A DNA stretch of 64,000 nt, from contig JBEBXH010000028.1 in the NCBI GenBank assembly GCA_040391785.1, positions 1-64,000 on the forward strand, read 5' to 3'. This DNA is from UBA5239 sp040391785 (lineage in GTDB: Bacteria > Verrucomicrobiota > Lentisphaeria > Victivallales > Victivallaceae). The notes beneath the pieces were generated by a model that saw only the letters and a list, made by a program, of their open reading frames with translations, did not search any database and was not told the origin of the DNA. Position numbers and translations under genes: made by a program. Shown in pieces: positions 16,672 through 25,353 of this stretch (the first letter of the stretch is position 1; the number at the start of each line of letters is the position of its first letter).

Positions 16672-17595
16672 CTACAGGAATTTCATGAGGAGGGGGATCG
16701 TGATCAGCGAGAGCGTGGTGGTGAAGATGATCGCCTGGCCGGCGAATTCGGTGGAGCCGCCGTATTTGACGGTGATCAGCGCCGAGGAGACCGAGACCGG
16801 CATCAGCGACACCACGAATGCCACTTCGTAGACTTCCCGCGGCAGCGGAATCAGCTTCAGAAGCAGGACGGTGATTACCGGGATGAGGATCAGGCGCACC
16901 AGCGACATGACCAGGGCATCCGGGATGTCCCGGAAAACTTTGTGGGCCGAGAAATAAATGTTGCCACCGATCATTACCAGCATCAGCGGGATCGAGGCGT
17001 CGCCGAGCTTCTGGAACGTGGCGCCCACGAAAGACGGAACCGGGATTTTCAGCAAACAGAAAAGCAGCGCCACCACCACCGCGATCTGATTGGTGCCGAA
17101 GACGTTCCGGACGGTGCGCTTCATGTCGTTGCCGGCCAGCAGGCCCACGCCGATGGTCCAGAAGGCGATGGTGAAGCCGATATTCATCAGGAACAGCGTC
17201 GAGCGGTATTCGTTGTCGCCCGCCATATTGTCCAGGATCACCAGCGGCAGAAAGAGGTAGTTGTTGATGGCGCAGAAGTGGCGGAAGGTGACGATGTGGT
17301 CGTGGTCCCTGGTCCGCAGCAGTCTGGCCAGGGGGAAGCCCAGCAGCGCGCCGAACGCCATCATGCCGAAACCGGTCAGGGGGGCGATCCAGAGCTGCTG
17401 GATTTGCTCTATGTCGAACTTGGTGTAGATCGAGTGGAAGATCATCATCGGCATGAAAACGTCGAGCAGGATGTGGCTCATTTTTTCGATGATGCGCGGC
17501 GAGAGGAGCTTGACACGGCAGCACCATGCGCCGATGGCAAACATCAGAAATGTTTCCAGAATCGCCAGGAATACGGGCCAGGATGACTGAGACAT
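16672..17595 (-). CDS. AEC (auxin efflux carrier) family transporter
   Basis: 307 residues with about ten membrane segments. AEC features are the N-terminal WPVFLAILETFLMFAIGAWC helix, LSPRIIEKMSHILLDVFMPMMIFHSIYT, and a second half beginning near VGATFQKLGDASIPLMLVMIGGNIY. Family members carry organic anions or amino-acid-like substrates and cannot be assigned a substrate by sequence. The start codon shares one base with the uvrA stop (TAATG), so it is translationally coupled to uvrA, and it is followed by rhaM. Confidence 0.87.
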   Translation of the reverse strand: MSQSSWPVFLAILETFLMFAIGAWCCRVKLLSPRIIEKMSHILLDVFMPMMIFHSIYTKFDIEQIQQLWIAPLTGFGMMAFGALLGFPLARLLRTRDHDHIVTFRHFCAINNYLFLPLVILDNMAGDNEYRSTLFLMNIGFTIAFWTIGVGLLAGNDMKRTVRNVFGTNQIAVVVALLFCLLKIPVPSFVGATFQKLGDASIPLMLVMIGGNIYFSAHKVFRDIPDALVMSLVRLILIPVITVLLLKLIPLPREVYEVAFVVSLMPVSVSSALITVKYGGSTEFAGQAIIFTTTLSLITIPLLMKFL

Positions 17596-20537
17596 TATTT
17601 TTTCCGTTTCGTTTTAGCTGCTTTGGCAACCTTGGCGGCTTTAGCGGGGGCCGGTTTGGCCGCGGCGGGCTGTACGCCGACGCATTTGACGAGGTACTGG
17701 CCGGTGTAGGAGTCGGCGCAGGCGGCGACTTCCTCGGGGGTGCCGCAGGCGATCAGCTGGCCGCCGTTGTCGCCGCCCTCGGGGCCGAGGTCGACTACGT
17801 AGTCGGCGACTTTGATCACGTCGAGGTTGTGTTCGATGACCAGCACGGTGTTGCCGGCGTCGCGCAGGCGCAGCAGCACTTCGAGGAGCTGCTCGATATC
17901 GGCCATGTGCAAACCGGTGGTGGGTTCGTCGAGAATGTACAGCGTGTGGCCGCGCGGAATCCTCGCCAACTCGGTGGCGAGTTTGACGCGCTGGGCCTCG
18001 CCGCCGGAAAGCGTGGTGGCGGGCTGTCCGAGCTGGACGTAGCCGAGGCCGACTTCCTGCAGCATTTTCAGCTTGCGGTACAAGCTGGAGTGAGCGTCGA
18101 AAAAGTCCACCCCTTCGTCCACGGTCATATCGAGCACGTCGGCGATGTTTTTGCGTTTGTAATGGATCGACAACGTTTCCTGGTTGAAGCGGCGTCCGCC
18201 GCAGGTGGAACACTGGACATAGACGTCGGAAAGAAACTGCATTTCGATTTTTTTGATGCCGTCGCCCTTGCAATCCTCGCAGCGCCCGCCCTTCATGTTG
18301 AAGCTGAAGCGCCCGGCCTTGAAGCCGCGGACCTTGGATTCCGGCAGATTGGCGTAGAGGTCACGGATGTAGTTGAAAGCATTGGTATAGGTGGCCGGGT
18401 TCGAGCGCGGCGTGCGCCCGATGGGGCTCTGGTCGATGACGATGGCTTTGGTGATGTTCTGCAGGCCCTTGATTTCCCGGTGCTTGCCGGGGAGATTGTC
18501 GTTGCTCAGCCCGAAATGTTTGTTCAGGGCCTTGATCAGCGTTTCGTTAATCAGCGAGCTCTTGCCGGAGCCGGAGACGCCGGTGATGCAGGAAAAAGTA
18601 CCGAGCGGCAGCGTGACGTCGATATTCTTCAGATTGTTGTGTTCGGCACCCTCGATGACGATGGATTTGCCGTTGCCGCTCATGCGCTCGGCGGGGATCT
18701 CGATGCTGCGGCGGCCGGACATGTAGTCGGCGGTGGGCGACTTGCCGTTGTTGGTCCGCGCGACTTCATCAGGGGTGCCCTCGGCGACGATTTCGCCGCC
18801 GTGGACGCCGGCGCCGGGGCCGAGGTCAAGGACGTAGTCGGCGCGGTTGATGGTGTCGAGGTCGTGCTCGACGACCAGCACGGTGTTGCCGATATCGCGG
18901 AGCCGGGCCAGCGTGGCGAGGAGTTTGTCGTTGTCGCGCTGGTGCAGTCCGATACTGGGTTCGTCGAGGATGTAGAGCACGCCGACGAGGCCGCAGCCGA
19001 GCTGCGAAGCGAGGCGGATGCGTTGGGCCTCGCCGCCGGAAAGCGTGCCGCTCTCGCGGTTCAGGTTCAGATAGGATAACCCCACATCGCGCAGGAAGCC
19101 GAGGCGGTCGCGGATTTCTTTGGTGACGTCGCCGGCGATGATGGTTTTTTCGGCATCGAGTTTCAGGTTGCAGATGAAATCGATGGCTTTGTCGACCGGC
19201 AGTGCGTTGAATTTGTCGATCGGGAGCCCGCCGACGGTGACGGCGAGGCTGATCGGGTTCAGGCGCGAACCGTGGCAAGTCGGGCAGGTGACGCGGCCGA
19301 GATACGTTTTCAGGCGGTCGCGGACGGAATCGCTCTCGGTCTCCTCCATGCGGCGGAGCAGATTGTTCAGCACCCCTTCGAAGGGTTTGCTCCACAGGAA
19401 CTTACGCCCCTTGACGTAATAATTGAATTCCAGATTTTTTTCGCCGGTGCCATAGAGAATGGTATGGCGGATTTCCTCCGGCAGGTCGCGGAAGGGCTTG
19501 GTCAGCATGTCGGGGTATTCGAGCCACTCGGCGAGTTTGCGCAGGATGGTGTTGTAGTAGATAATCAGGTGCTGGGGGCCGCGCCGCCAGCCGGGGATGG
19601 CACCGTTGCGGATGGAGAGCGAATCGTCGGGAACGACGAGTTCGGGATCCATGACCATTTTGACGCCGAGGCCGAGGCAGTCTTTGCACGCGCCGTAGGG
19701 GCTGTTGAACGAGAAATTACGCGGCAGGAGCTGGCCGAAACTGACGCCGCATTCGACGCAGGCGAGGTGCTCGGAAACGAGTTCCTCGTCCCAGCCGCTC
19801 TCCTTCTCGGCATTTTCCAGCAGGATATTGAGGACGCCGTCGCCGTGTTTCAGGGCGAGTTCGACGGAGTCGTTGAGCCGGGCGCGGTCGATTTTGCCGG
19901 TGACGAGACGGTCGACCACGGCGTCGATGCTGTGGCGGTGGGTCTTGGCCAGCGGCTTGAGGTCGTCCTCGAGCGAAACGAATTTGCCGTCGATGCGGGC
20001 GCGGACGAAGCCTTCGGAGCGGATTTTTTCGATGGTGTCGCGGTGTTCGCCCTTGGCGCCGGTGACGTAGGGGGCGAGGATCATCATTTTGCGGCCCTCA
20101 GGGTAGGCCATGATCTTGTCGCTGATGCTTTCGGCGCTCTGCGGTTTGAGCTCGCGGCCGCAGGTCGGGCAGTGCGGGATGCCGGTGTGGGCGTAAAGCA
20201 AACGCAGATAGTCGTAAATTTCGGTGGTGGTGGCCACGGTCGAGCGCGGATTCGACCCGGCGTGGCGCTGTTCGATGGCGATGGCCGGGGAGAGGCCGCT
20301 GATCGAGCCGACCTTGGGCTTCTGGAGACGGTCAAGGAACATGCGGGCGTAAGCGGAGAGGCTCTCCACATAGCGGCGCTGGCCCTCGGCGTAAAGGGTG
20401 TCGAAGGCGAGGGATGATTTGCCGGAGCCGCTGAGGCCGGTGATCACGGTCATCCGGTTGCGCGGGATTTCGACGTCGATATTTTTCAAATTGTGCTGGC
20501 AGGCACCTTTGATGATGATTTTGTCCTGGTTGTTCAT
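17595..20537 (-). CDS. uvrA: UvrA, excinuclease ABC subunit A
   Basis: 980 residues. Both ABC ATPase halves are present: Walker A GLSGSGKSSLAF near 34 and GVSGSGKSSLINETL in the second half, ABC signatures TLSGGEAQRI and TLSGGEAQRV, and zinc-finger pairs CxxC (CPTCG, CVECG, CPTCHG, CEDCKGDG, CSTCGG). UvrA recognises bulky DNA lesions and loads UvrB. The last 20 residues or so form a Lys/Ala-rich tail (AKAAKVAKAAKTKRKK) that is not usual in UvrA and may be an extra DNA contact. It lies downstream of murG, from which it is now separated by a 273-bp MITE-like element. Confidence 0.98.
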   Translation of the reverse strand: MNNQDKIIIKGACQHNLKNIDVEIPRNRMTVITGLSGSGKSSLAFDTLYAEGQRRYVESLSAYARMFLDRLQKPKVGSISGLSPAIAIEQRHAGSNPRSTVATTTEIYDYLRLLYAHTGIPHCPTCGRELKPQSAESISDKIMAYPEGRKMMILAPYVTGAKGEHRDTIEKIRSEGFVRARIDGKFVSLEDDLKPLAKTHRHSIDAVVDRLVTGKIDRARLNDSVELALKHGDGVLNILLENAEKESGWDEELVSEHLACVECGVSFGQLLPRNFSFNSPYGACKDCLGLGVKMVMDPELVVPDDSLSIRNGAIPGWRRGPQHLIIYYNTILRKLAEWLEYPDMLTKPFRDLPEEIRHTILYGTGEKNLEFNYYVKGRKFLWSKPFEGVLNNLLRRMEETESDSVRDRLKTYLGRVTCPTCHGSRLNPISLAVTVGGLPIDKFNALPVDKAIDFICNLKLDAEKTIIAGDVTKEIRDRLGFLRDVGLSYLNLNRESGTLSGGEAQRIRLASQLGCGLVGVLYILDEPSIGLHQRDNDKLLATLARLRDIGNTVLVVEHDLDTINRADYVLDLGPGAGVHGGEIVAEGTPDEVARTNNGKSPTADYMSGRRSIEIPAERMSGNGKSIVIEGAEHNNLKNIDVTLPLGTFSCITGVSGSGKSSLINETLIKALNKHFGLSNDNLPGKHREIKGLQNITKAIVIDQSPIGRTPRSNPATYTNAFNYIRDLYANLPESKVRGFKAGRFSFNMKGGRCEDCKGDGIKKIEMQFLSDVYVQCSTCGGRRFNQETLSIHYKRKNIADVLDMTVDEGVDFFDAHSSLYRKLKMLQEVGLGYVQLGQPATTLSGGEAQRVKLATELARIPRGHTLYILDEPTTGLHMADIEQLLEVLLRLRDAGNTVLVIEHNLDVIKVADYVVDLGPEGGDNGGQLIACGTPEEVAACADSYTGQYLVKCVGVQPAAAKPAPAKAAKVAKAAKTKRKK

Positions 20538-20547
20538 TTCAGCTCGA

Positions 20548-20820
20548 TATACTCAATTAGGGTGAAAATTTAAAATTGGTTGCATGGATCGCCGGTTTGG
20601 ATTTTCGTTTTGTCGATTCGCCGATACTGTGGTATCGAAGAAACGGCAAGGCGGAAAACCGAACCGGCGAGACTGCAATCCCTCCGGGACGAGGGGCTTG
20701 AACAGCGCTTTTTTCCGCTGCTCATTCGCCCGATGCCCGCATCGGGCTTCATTCGTATCAAAAAAAATCACTATTCAAATCCTCCTCGCCAATTTTAAAT
20801 TTTCACCCTAATTGAGTATA
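20548..20820. mobile_element. MITE-like element, 273 bp, perfect 32-bp terminal inverted repeats
   Basis: Bases 20548-20579 (TATACTCAATTAGGGTGAAA...) are the exact reverse complement of 20789-20820. The outermost dinucleotide on both sides is TA, as expected for the TA target duplication of IS630/Tc1-mariner-type elements. The 209-base interior holds only short overlapping ORFs on both strands and no transposase, so it must have been mobilised in trans. Deleting the element with one TA restores murG ending ...CTA TCG AGC TGA and then A-ATG of uvrA, a one-base gap, which strongly supports insertion at that point. The ends could fold into a 32-bp stem that may act as a terminator. Confidence 0.88.
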
Positions 20821-21901
20821 GGTAATGTTCGATGGTTTCGATGTTATCAAGGGTGGCGGTGGAGGGTTCGGGCTGCCGCTGCGGCAGGTTCTGCAGCAGA
20901 CGGCGGAGGATTTCGACGGATTTTTCCACGGTGCAATCGGCATTGCGCAGGATTTCGGCGCCGCCGATGCCGGCGTAGAAGTTGGCGTTGTCATCCTGAT
21001 GCAGTTCGGCGGCATAAGGGTATGGGATCAGCAGCGCGTATTTGCCGAAGTGCGCGAGCTCGGCCACAGTACTGCCGCCGGAGCGGCAGACGGTCAAGTC
21101 GGCCGCCTGGTAGAGCAGGTGCATTTCATTGGCATACGGCAGCAGCAGCGCGGGGAACGGGGCCCCGGCGTAAACTTCCTTGAGTTCCTCGAATTTATCC
21201 GGCCCGGTCAGGTGAATGACCTGAAATTTCAGGCCGCCCAGCTGTTTGAGGGCCTCGGGAAAGGTTTTGTTGAATACCGCCGCACCCTGGCTGCCGCCGA
21301 AAATCAGGATGGCGGGCAGATCGGCGGAGAGATTGCCCGAATAAAGGCGGTTGACTTCGTCGATGGCGGCTTGTTTCGGCATGGGTTTGCCCGCGGTGAT
21401 TTCGGGGCGGAGCGGCATGCCGGTACAACTGCAGGGACAGTGGACCGCGCTTTTGTTCACGGCCGGGAAGGCGGTGCCGAGGTGGCGGGCGAAGCGGCTG
21501 AGGATGCGGTTCGCCTTGCCGATGCGGGCGTTGCCATCGTGCAGAAACAGCGGGATGCGCAGCGAGGCCGCGGCCATGGCGGTCGGAAACGAGGCGAAAC
21601 TGCCCATGCCGAGCAGGGCGTCGGGCTTGAGTTTTTTCAGTTCGCGGCGCGACTGCAGGCAGCCGCTGAGCATGGCTCGCAACTGTCCGACCTTGGATTT
21701 CGGGGTGACCGGGAGGTTCACGGTGGCGATTCCGTGCTTGGCGGCTTCGGCGCTCTGGGCCGGGATGTGGCGGCCGCTCAGGAACAGCGTCACCTGGCAA
21801 TTATGTTCCTTCAGATATCTGGCAATGCTCAGTCCGGGGTAAAAGTGGCCGCCGGTACCGCCGCAGGTGATGGCCAGGCGGCTCAATTTTTGTTCAGTCA
21901 T
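20795..21901 (-). CDS. murG: MurG, undecaprenyldiphospho-muramoylpentapeptide beta-N-acetylglucosaminyltransferase
   Basis: 368 residues. The GT28 motifs are clear: CGGTGGHFYPGLSIA at the N-terminus, a LLGMGSFASFPTAMAA-type acceptor loop, PAILIFGGSQGAAVFN at the linker, and the UDP-GlcNAc site AADLTVCRSGGSTVAELAHFG. MurG adds GlcNAc to lipid I to make lipid II on the cytoplasmic face of the membrane. The last eight codons and the TAA stop come from the inverted repeat of the MITE, so the C-terminus YSIRVKI replaces a reconstructed SS end. The change lies after the conserved fold and is probably tolerated. The start overlaps ftsW by 4 bases. Confidence 0.95.
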   Translation of the reverse strand: MTEQKLSRLAITCGGTGGHFYPGLSIARYLKEHNCQVTLFLSGRHIPAQSAEAAKHGIATVNLPVTPKSKVGQLRAMLSGCLQSRRELKKLKPDALLGMGSFASFPTAMAAASLRIPLFLHDGNARIGKANRILSRFARHLGTAFPAVNKSAVHCPCSCTGMPLRPEITAGKPMPKQAAIDEVNRLYSGNLSADLPAILIFGGSQGAAVFNKTFPEALKQLGGLKFQVIHLTGPDKFEELKEVYAGAPFPALLLPYANEMHLLYQAADLTVCRSGGSTVAELAHFGKYALLIPYPYAAELHQDDNANFYAGIGGAEILRNADCTVEKSVEILRRLLQNLPQRQPEPSTATLDNIETIEHYLYSIRVKI

Positions 21902-23133
21902 TTGGTACCTGTTTTGTTGAAAAATGGCAGATGGGCCTTGACCCAGTTGTAGATGTCGTCGTTATAATTCGGGTGGGCCGTTTCGTAGGCAATGCTGAAA
22001 AGCAGCCCCACGAAGATCATGCACACGAACATGCTGCTGCCGCCGTAACTGATGAACGGCGCCGGCATGCCCTTGGTCGGAAACGCTCCGCAGGCGACCC
22101 CGATGTTGATGATCGCCTGCATGCCGATGGTCGAGGTGATGGCGACGCCGAGCAGCATGCCCTGCCGGGTCGGCGATGCGGCGGCGATGCGGGCGCCGAT
22201 GTAGATGAAGATCAGGTAAGCCGCGATGACGATCAGCATGGTAACGAAGCCGAGTTCCTCGCCCACGATCGACATGATGAAGTCCGTGTGCGCTTCCGGC
22301 AGGTAACGTGCCTTGAGGCGGCTCTGCGACAAGCCGAGGCCGGTCCAGTTGCCGGAGCCGAAGGCGAGGAAGGAGTTCCAGAGCTGGTAGCCTTCGGTGA
22401 GCTGTTCTTTCTCGGGGTCAAGGAACGAGGTCAGGCGGTCCCAGCGGAAGGGAGAAAAGTGTTTGATCAGGTAAAAGCCGCCCACGCCGAGCCCGATGAC
22501 TGGCGGCAGGATGTAGCGCAGCCGCAGCCCGGCGCAAAAGAGGACGATACCGGCCACGGAGAACATCAGCACGGCGGTGCCGAGGTCCTTGCCCAGGAAC
22601 ACACCGCCCATCAGGACCAGGCAGACCAGCACTCCGGGGATAGGGCCCTCCTTGAAGGTTTTCATATCTTTCGGGAAAACGTTGTTGATGAAGCGCAAGT
22701 GGTCGGCGCAGTATTTGGAGAAAAAGATCGCCATGGCGACTTTGGCGAATTCCGAGGGCTGGATGCTGACGGGCAGCCCGGGAAGGGGGATTTTGATCCA
22801 GCGGTACGCGCCGTTGATCGCCGGAAAACAGAAACGCGCCACCAGCAGCAGAATCAGCACCGCGCCCACGATCAGCAGTCCGTACTGGCAGATTTTGCGG
22901 TAGCCGATCAGGGCGACCGCGATGGCCATGCTGATGCCCGCCCCGGCCCAGATCATCTGGTAAATGAAGTACTTGGGACCGGCCATGTTGTAGGAAGTGG
23001 AATACAGCATGATGATCCCGAAAAGCGTCAGTGCACAAGTCATCAGGAGCAGACCGAAAATCAGTTGTCCGGTCTGTTCCTCGCGGTCATAGTCAACGAC
23101 GACCTGGCTTTTGTCGGGGTGAACCTTGAGCAT
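21898..23133 (-). CDS. ftsW: FtsW-type SEDS glycosyltransferase/lipid II polymerase
   Basis: 411 residues with about ten membrane helices. SEDS signatures are YRWIKIPLPGLPVSIQPSE, GKDLGTAVLMF, LGLSQSRLKARYLPEAHTDFIMSIVGEELG, and a C-terminal PFISYGGSSM. FtsW polymerises peptidoglycan at the septum with a partner class B PBP. Its context beside murG favours FtsW over RodA. AGGAGG lies 8 bases before the ATG, inside the end of the preceding small ORF. It overlaps murG by 4 bases (ATGA). Confidence 0.94.
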   Translation of the reverse strand: MLKVHPDKSQVVVDYDREEQTGQLIFGLLLMTCALTLFGIIMLYSTSYNMAGPKYFIYQMIWAGAGISMAIAVALIGYRKICQYGLLIVGAVLILLLVARFCFPAINGAYRWIKIPLPGLPVSIQPSEFAKVAMAIFFSKYCADHLRFINNVFPKDMKTFKEGPIPGVLVCLVLMGGVFLGKDLGTAVLMFSVAGIVLFCAGLRLRYILPPVIGLGVGGFYLIKHFSPFRWDRLTSFLDPEKEQLTEGYQLWNSFLAFGSGNWTGLGLSQSRLKARYLPEAHTDFIMSIVGEELGFVTMLIVIAAYLIFIYIGARIAAASPTRQGMLLGVAITSTIGMQAIINIGVACGAFPTKGMPAPFISYGGSSMFVCMIFVGLLFSIAYETAHPNYNDDIYNWVKAHLPFFNKTGTK

Positions 23134-23136
23134 GGG

Positions 23137-23472
23137 TCATACCTCCTCCTTGTCAGGGGTGACAAAGAGAGCCCAAACGGCGTCTGCGGCCGGAAAAATC
23201 GCCAGCGTGGTGAATCCGGCGAAGTAGCGCGCCGAAACCGCGCCCGCGATCTCGTCTTTGCCGGGGGCACAGAGACGGGCGAAACGGTAGTTCATCGGCG
23301 CGGCGTCTGCGGCGGCTTCCTCGGCCACGGCCCAGAAAATACCGTCGTCACAGCCGCCGCCGGTGATCCGCAGGAGCTCAGGACCGCGGATGCAGGCATG
23401 GGTGAGCATGTCCGAGCATCCGCTTTCGTCGGCGATAATATCATTTATGGCAATTGGAATAATTCTGTTCAT
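23137..23472 (-). CDS. Hypothetical 111-residue protein in the ftsW-murG operon
   Basis: The ATG at 23472 overlaps the stop of the pyrophosphorylase gene (ATGA), and the frame ends 3 bases before the ftsW start, so it is embedded in the operon and probably translated. The sequence starts MNRIIPIAINDIIADESGCSDMLTHAC, has no signal peptide or membrane segment and no motif I recognise. It could act in cell-wall precursor supply or division, but that is only from position. An in-frame ATG 19 codons upstream exists but lies inside the upstream gene. Confidence 0.65.
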   Translation of the reverse strand: MNRIIPIAINDIIADESGCSDMLTHACIRGPELLRITGGGCDDGIFWAVAEEAAADAAPMNYRFARLCAPGKDEIAGAVSARYFAGFTTLAIFPAADAVWALFVTPDKEEV

Positions 23473-24893
23473 TCGAAATAAATGGCCTCGCTGCGACCGG
23501 TCAGGTCGGTGATTTGGTGTTCGCGGCAATAAGCGGCGGCATCGGCGTCGTCGGCGATGGCTTTCGGCGAGATTTCGATGGCCGGTTCGGCGATGCCCCC
23601 GGCGTTGCGCCTGACTTTGACGCCGGCGCGCTCAAGGCGGCGGGCATCGCGTTCGATCTGCATGGCTTTGCAGCTTTCCACGGAGTCGACGCCGGTCTTG
23701 TTTTTGGTGGGGGCGAATTCCTCGTCGCGGTCGGCTTCCAGGATCATGGTCTTGGAGGCCAGCGGGAGGGCGTCGAAAATAAAGGATTCGAGTTTGACCG
23801 CGTTGGGCTCTTCCGGGGTGACCAGGGCGCCCTGTTCGTTGACGAACGGCACTTTTTTGTCGGCACGGTGCCACGGCAGGTTCAAATAACCGTCGGCGGT
23901 GAGCTCTTCGATGAAGCTGCGGCTGATGACGTGGATGGCCGGGCTGCCGGCAATGAAGCGCAGCGAGCCGTCGGCATTGCGCGACTCGGCGAGCGCATCG
24001 GGCAGGTCGCTGTATTCGATGATATTGAGTTTGCCGCCGGAGATGCAGAAGTTGCCGAGCTTCTCAAACGGCCCGGTCTTGGCCAGCATGATCGCGCTCA
24101 TCTGAGATTTTTCCAGCGCGTGGAGCCCGAGGAACAGCGGATTGACGATGGAGACCAGCGGATTGTCCACCTGGAAATAGGAGATGTGCTCGACGCCTTC
24201 CTTTTTCATCCGGTCGAGGCAGCCGCTGCGCTTGAGGGCGAGGAGGGTGCCGCCGTGGCCGTCCGGCGAGAGGGCCAGCGAATCTTTTTCCGCCAGCAGC
24301 AGCTTGCCGTCGCGCCCGAAGGCCGGCATGGTGCCCTGGACGAAAAAGACGACCTGGTCTTCATCGAGGTCGAAAAAGTTGTTGCTCTTGAAAAATTCGA
24401 TGGTCTGCGTGTTGTTCAACTCGCTGGTCATAATGTACCAGGTGAATTTGACGCCATATTTGCGACCGAACCGGTAAATTTTTTCGGCGAAGAACTGGAA
24501 CAGCGTTTTATTCTTTATCGGGGTAATCGGGTATGTGCCCTTGGGACCGTCGTAACCGAGGCGGGTGCCCTGTCCGCCGGCGACCATGAGAAGGGAGACT
24601 TTGCCGGCGCGGAGGAGTTTTTCGGCCTCGGCGCGGGCCTGATCGTAGTAGGCGGCCATGCGGTCGTCCGCCGGTTTCAACGGGAAGAACGGGGCCGGGG
24701 CGAGGTCATCCGGGATATGGGTGACGGGGCGGTTAATTACATACTGATCGATCAGGGAATCGAGTTTCTGCCAGGGGAGAATCTCGAGTTGAGCGGAAAG
24801 CTTGGCCCGGGACGGCTCGGAGAGCTCGTTCCAGAATTTCATAACTTGTTGCTGATTATGCTTTTTAATGGTATTTTCCAGGTCGCTGGTCAT
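23469..24893 (-). CDS. Eukaryotic-type UDP-sugar pyrophosphorylase (UAP1-like)
   Basis: 474 residues from the ATG at 24893, which has GGAG 9 bases upstream. The open frame extends 20 codons more without support. The UDPGP family nucleotide loop VAGGQGTRLGYDGPKGTYPI is at about 122-141, and QVDNPLVSIVNPLFLG and SPDGHGGTLLAL follow. The arrangement is that of UDP-N-acetylglucosamine pyrophosphorylases of the eukaryotic UAP1 type, not bacterial GlmU. The enzyme would make UDP-GlcNAc from UTP and GlcNAc-1-P, the donor used by MurG four genes later. It might instead use other sugar-1-phosphates. Confidence 0.88.
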   Translation of the reverse strand: MTSDLENTIKKHNQQQVMKFWNELSEPSRAKLSAQLEILPWQKLDSLIDQYVINRPVTHIPDDLAPAPFFPLKPADDRMAAYYDQARAEAEKLLRAGKVSLLMVAGGQGTRLGYDGPKGTYPITPIKNKTLFQFFAEKIYRFGRKYGVKFTWYIMTSELNNTQTIEFFKSNNFFDLDEDQVVFFVQGTMPAFGRDGKLLLAEKDSLALSPDGHGGTLLALKRSGCLDRMKKEGVEHISYFQVDNPLVSIVNPLFLGLHALEKSQMSAIMLAKTGPFEKLGNFCISGGKLNIIEYSDLPDALAESRNADGSLRFIAGSPAIHVISRSFIEELTADGYLNLPWHRADKKVPFVNEQGALVTPEEPNAVKLESFIFDALPLASKTMILEADRDEEFAPTKNKTGVDSVESCKAMQIERDARRLERAGVKVRRNAGGIAEPAIEISPKAIADDADAAAYCREHQITDLTGRSEAIYFE

Positions 24894-24984
24894 TGATAAA
24901 ACTCCTTCGAAATGATTGTTTGGTAAATATACGATAAAATGCATTTTTTTCAAGTGTTCGCAGGTTGAATTTAATCAAATAGGA

Positions 24985-25012
24985 TTGAACCTTGACGAAA
25001 TGATGTTATATT
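24985..25012 (+). promoter_or_regulatory. Probable promoter for the PQ-loop/lipoprotein/Ehr gene cluster
   Basis: TTGAAC (24985-24990) and TATATT (25007-25012) are separated by 16 bases, in the AT-rich divergent gap between the pyrophosphorylase and the PQ-loop gene. AAGGA (25028-25032) precedes the ATG by 7 bases. Genes from 25040 to 32888 are nearly contiguous, so this may be the main promoter of the cluster. Confidence 0.45.
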
Positions 25013-25039
25013 ATTTAAAACTTTTTTAAGGATAGAAGG

Positions 25040-25333
25040 ATGAATTTCAGTATATTTGAGCTTACGATGCTGATTTGCTTCGGGTTCAGCTGGCCGTTTG
25101 CGATCGCCAAAACGGTCAAAGTGAAGAATCCGGCGGGCAAAAGTTATCTGTTTATGATACTGATCCTCATCGGTTATGTGGCGGGCTGCATGCACAAGAT
25201 TCTCTTTACGTTCGACTTCGTCTTCTGGCTGTATCTGTTGAACGGCCTGATGGTGTTAAGCGATGTGCTGCTGTGCCTGTATTACCGCCACAAGATCCAT
25301 CTGGCGGAAAGAACCAACCTTGAAATGACCTGA
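25040..25333 (+). CDS. Small PQ-loop-like membrane protein
   Basis: 97 residues with three predicted membrane helices. The first helix ends in FGFSWPFAIAKTVKVKNPAGKSYLFMIL, which has the proline-containing loop and basic turn of one PQ-loop (SWEET/SemiSWEET-like) repeat. FWLYLLNGLMVLSDVLLCLYY follows. SemiSWEETs work as dimers of one repeat and carry sugars, but transport is not shown here. It is first in a run of eight plus-strand genes leading into the Ehr-like complex, with 20 bases before the lipoprotein gene. Confidence 0.7.
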   Translation: MNFSIFELTMLICFGFSWPFAIAKTVKVKNPAGKSYLFMILILIGYVAGCMHKILFTFDFVFWLYLLNGLMVLSDVLLCLYYRHKIHLAERTNLEMT

Positions 25334-25353
25334 ACAATATTAGGGGGTCCAGA

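Noticed and set aside
20570..20811. Several 60-75-codon ORFs inside the MITE on both strands
   Set aside because: They overlap each other in different frames, have no ribosome binding site and no transposase motif. The element is non-autonomous.
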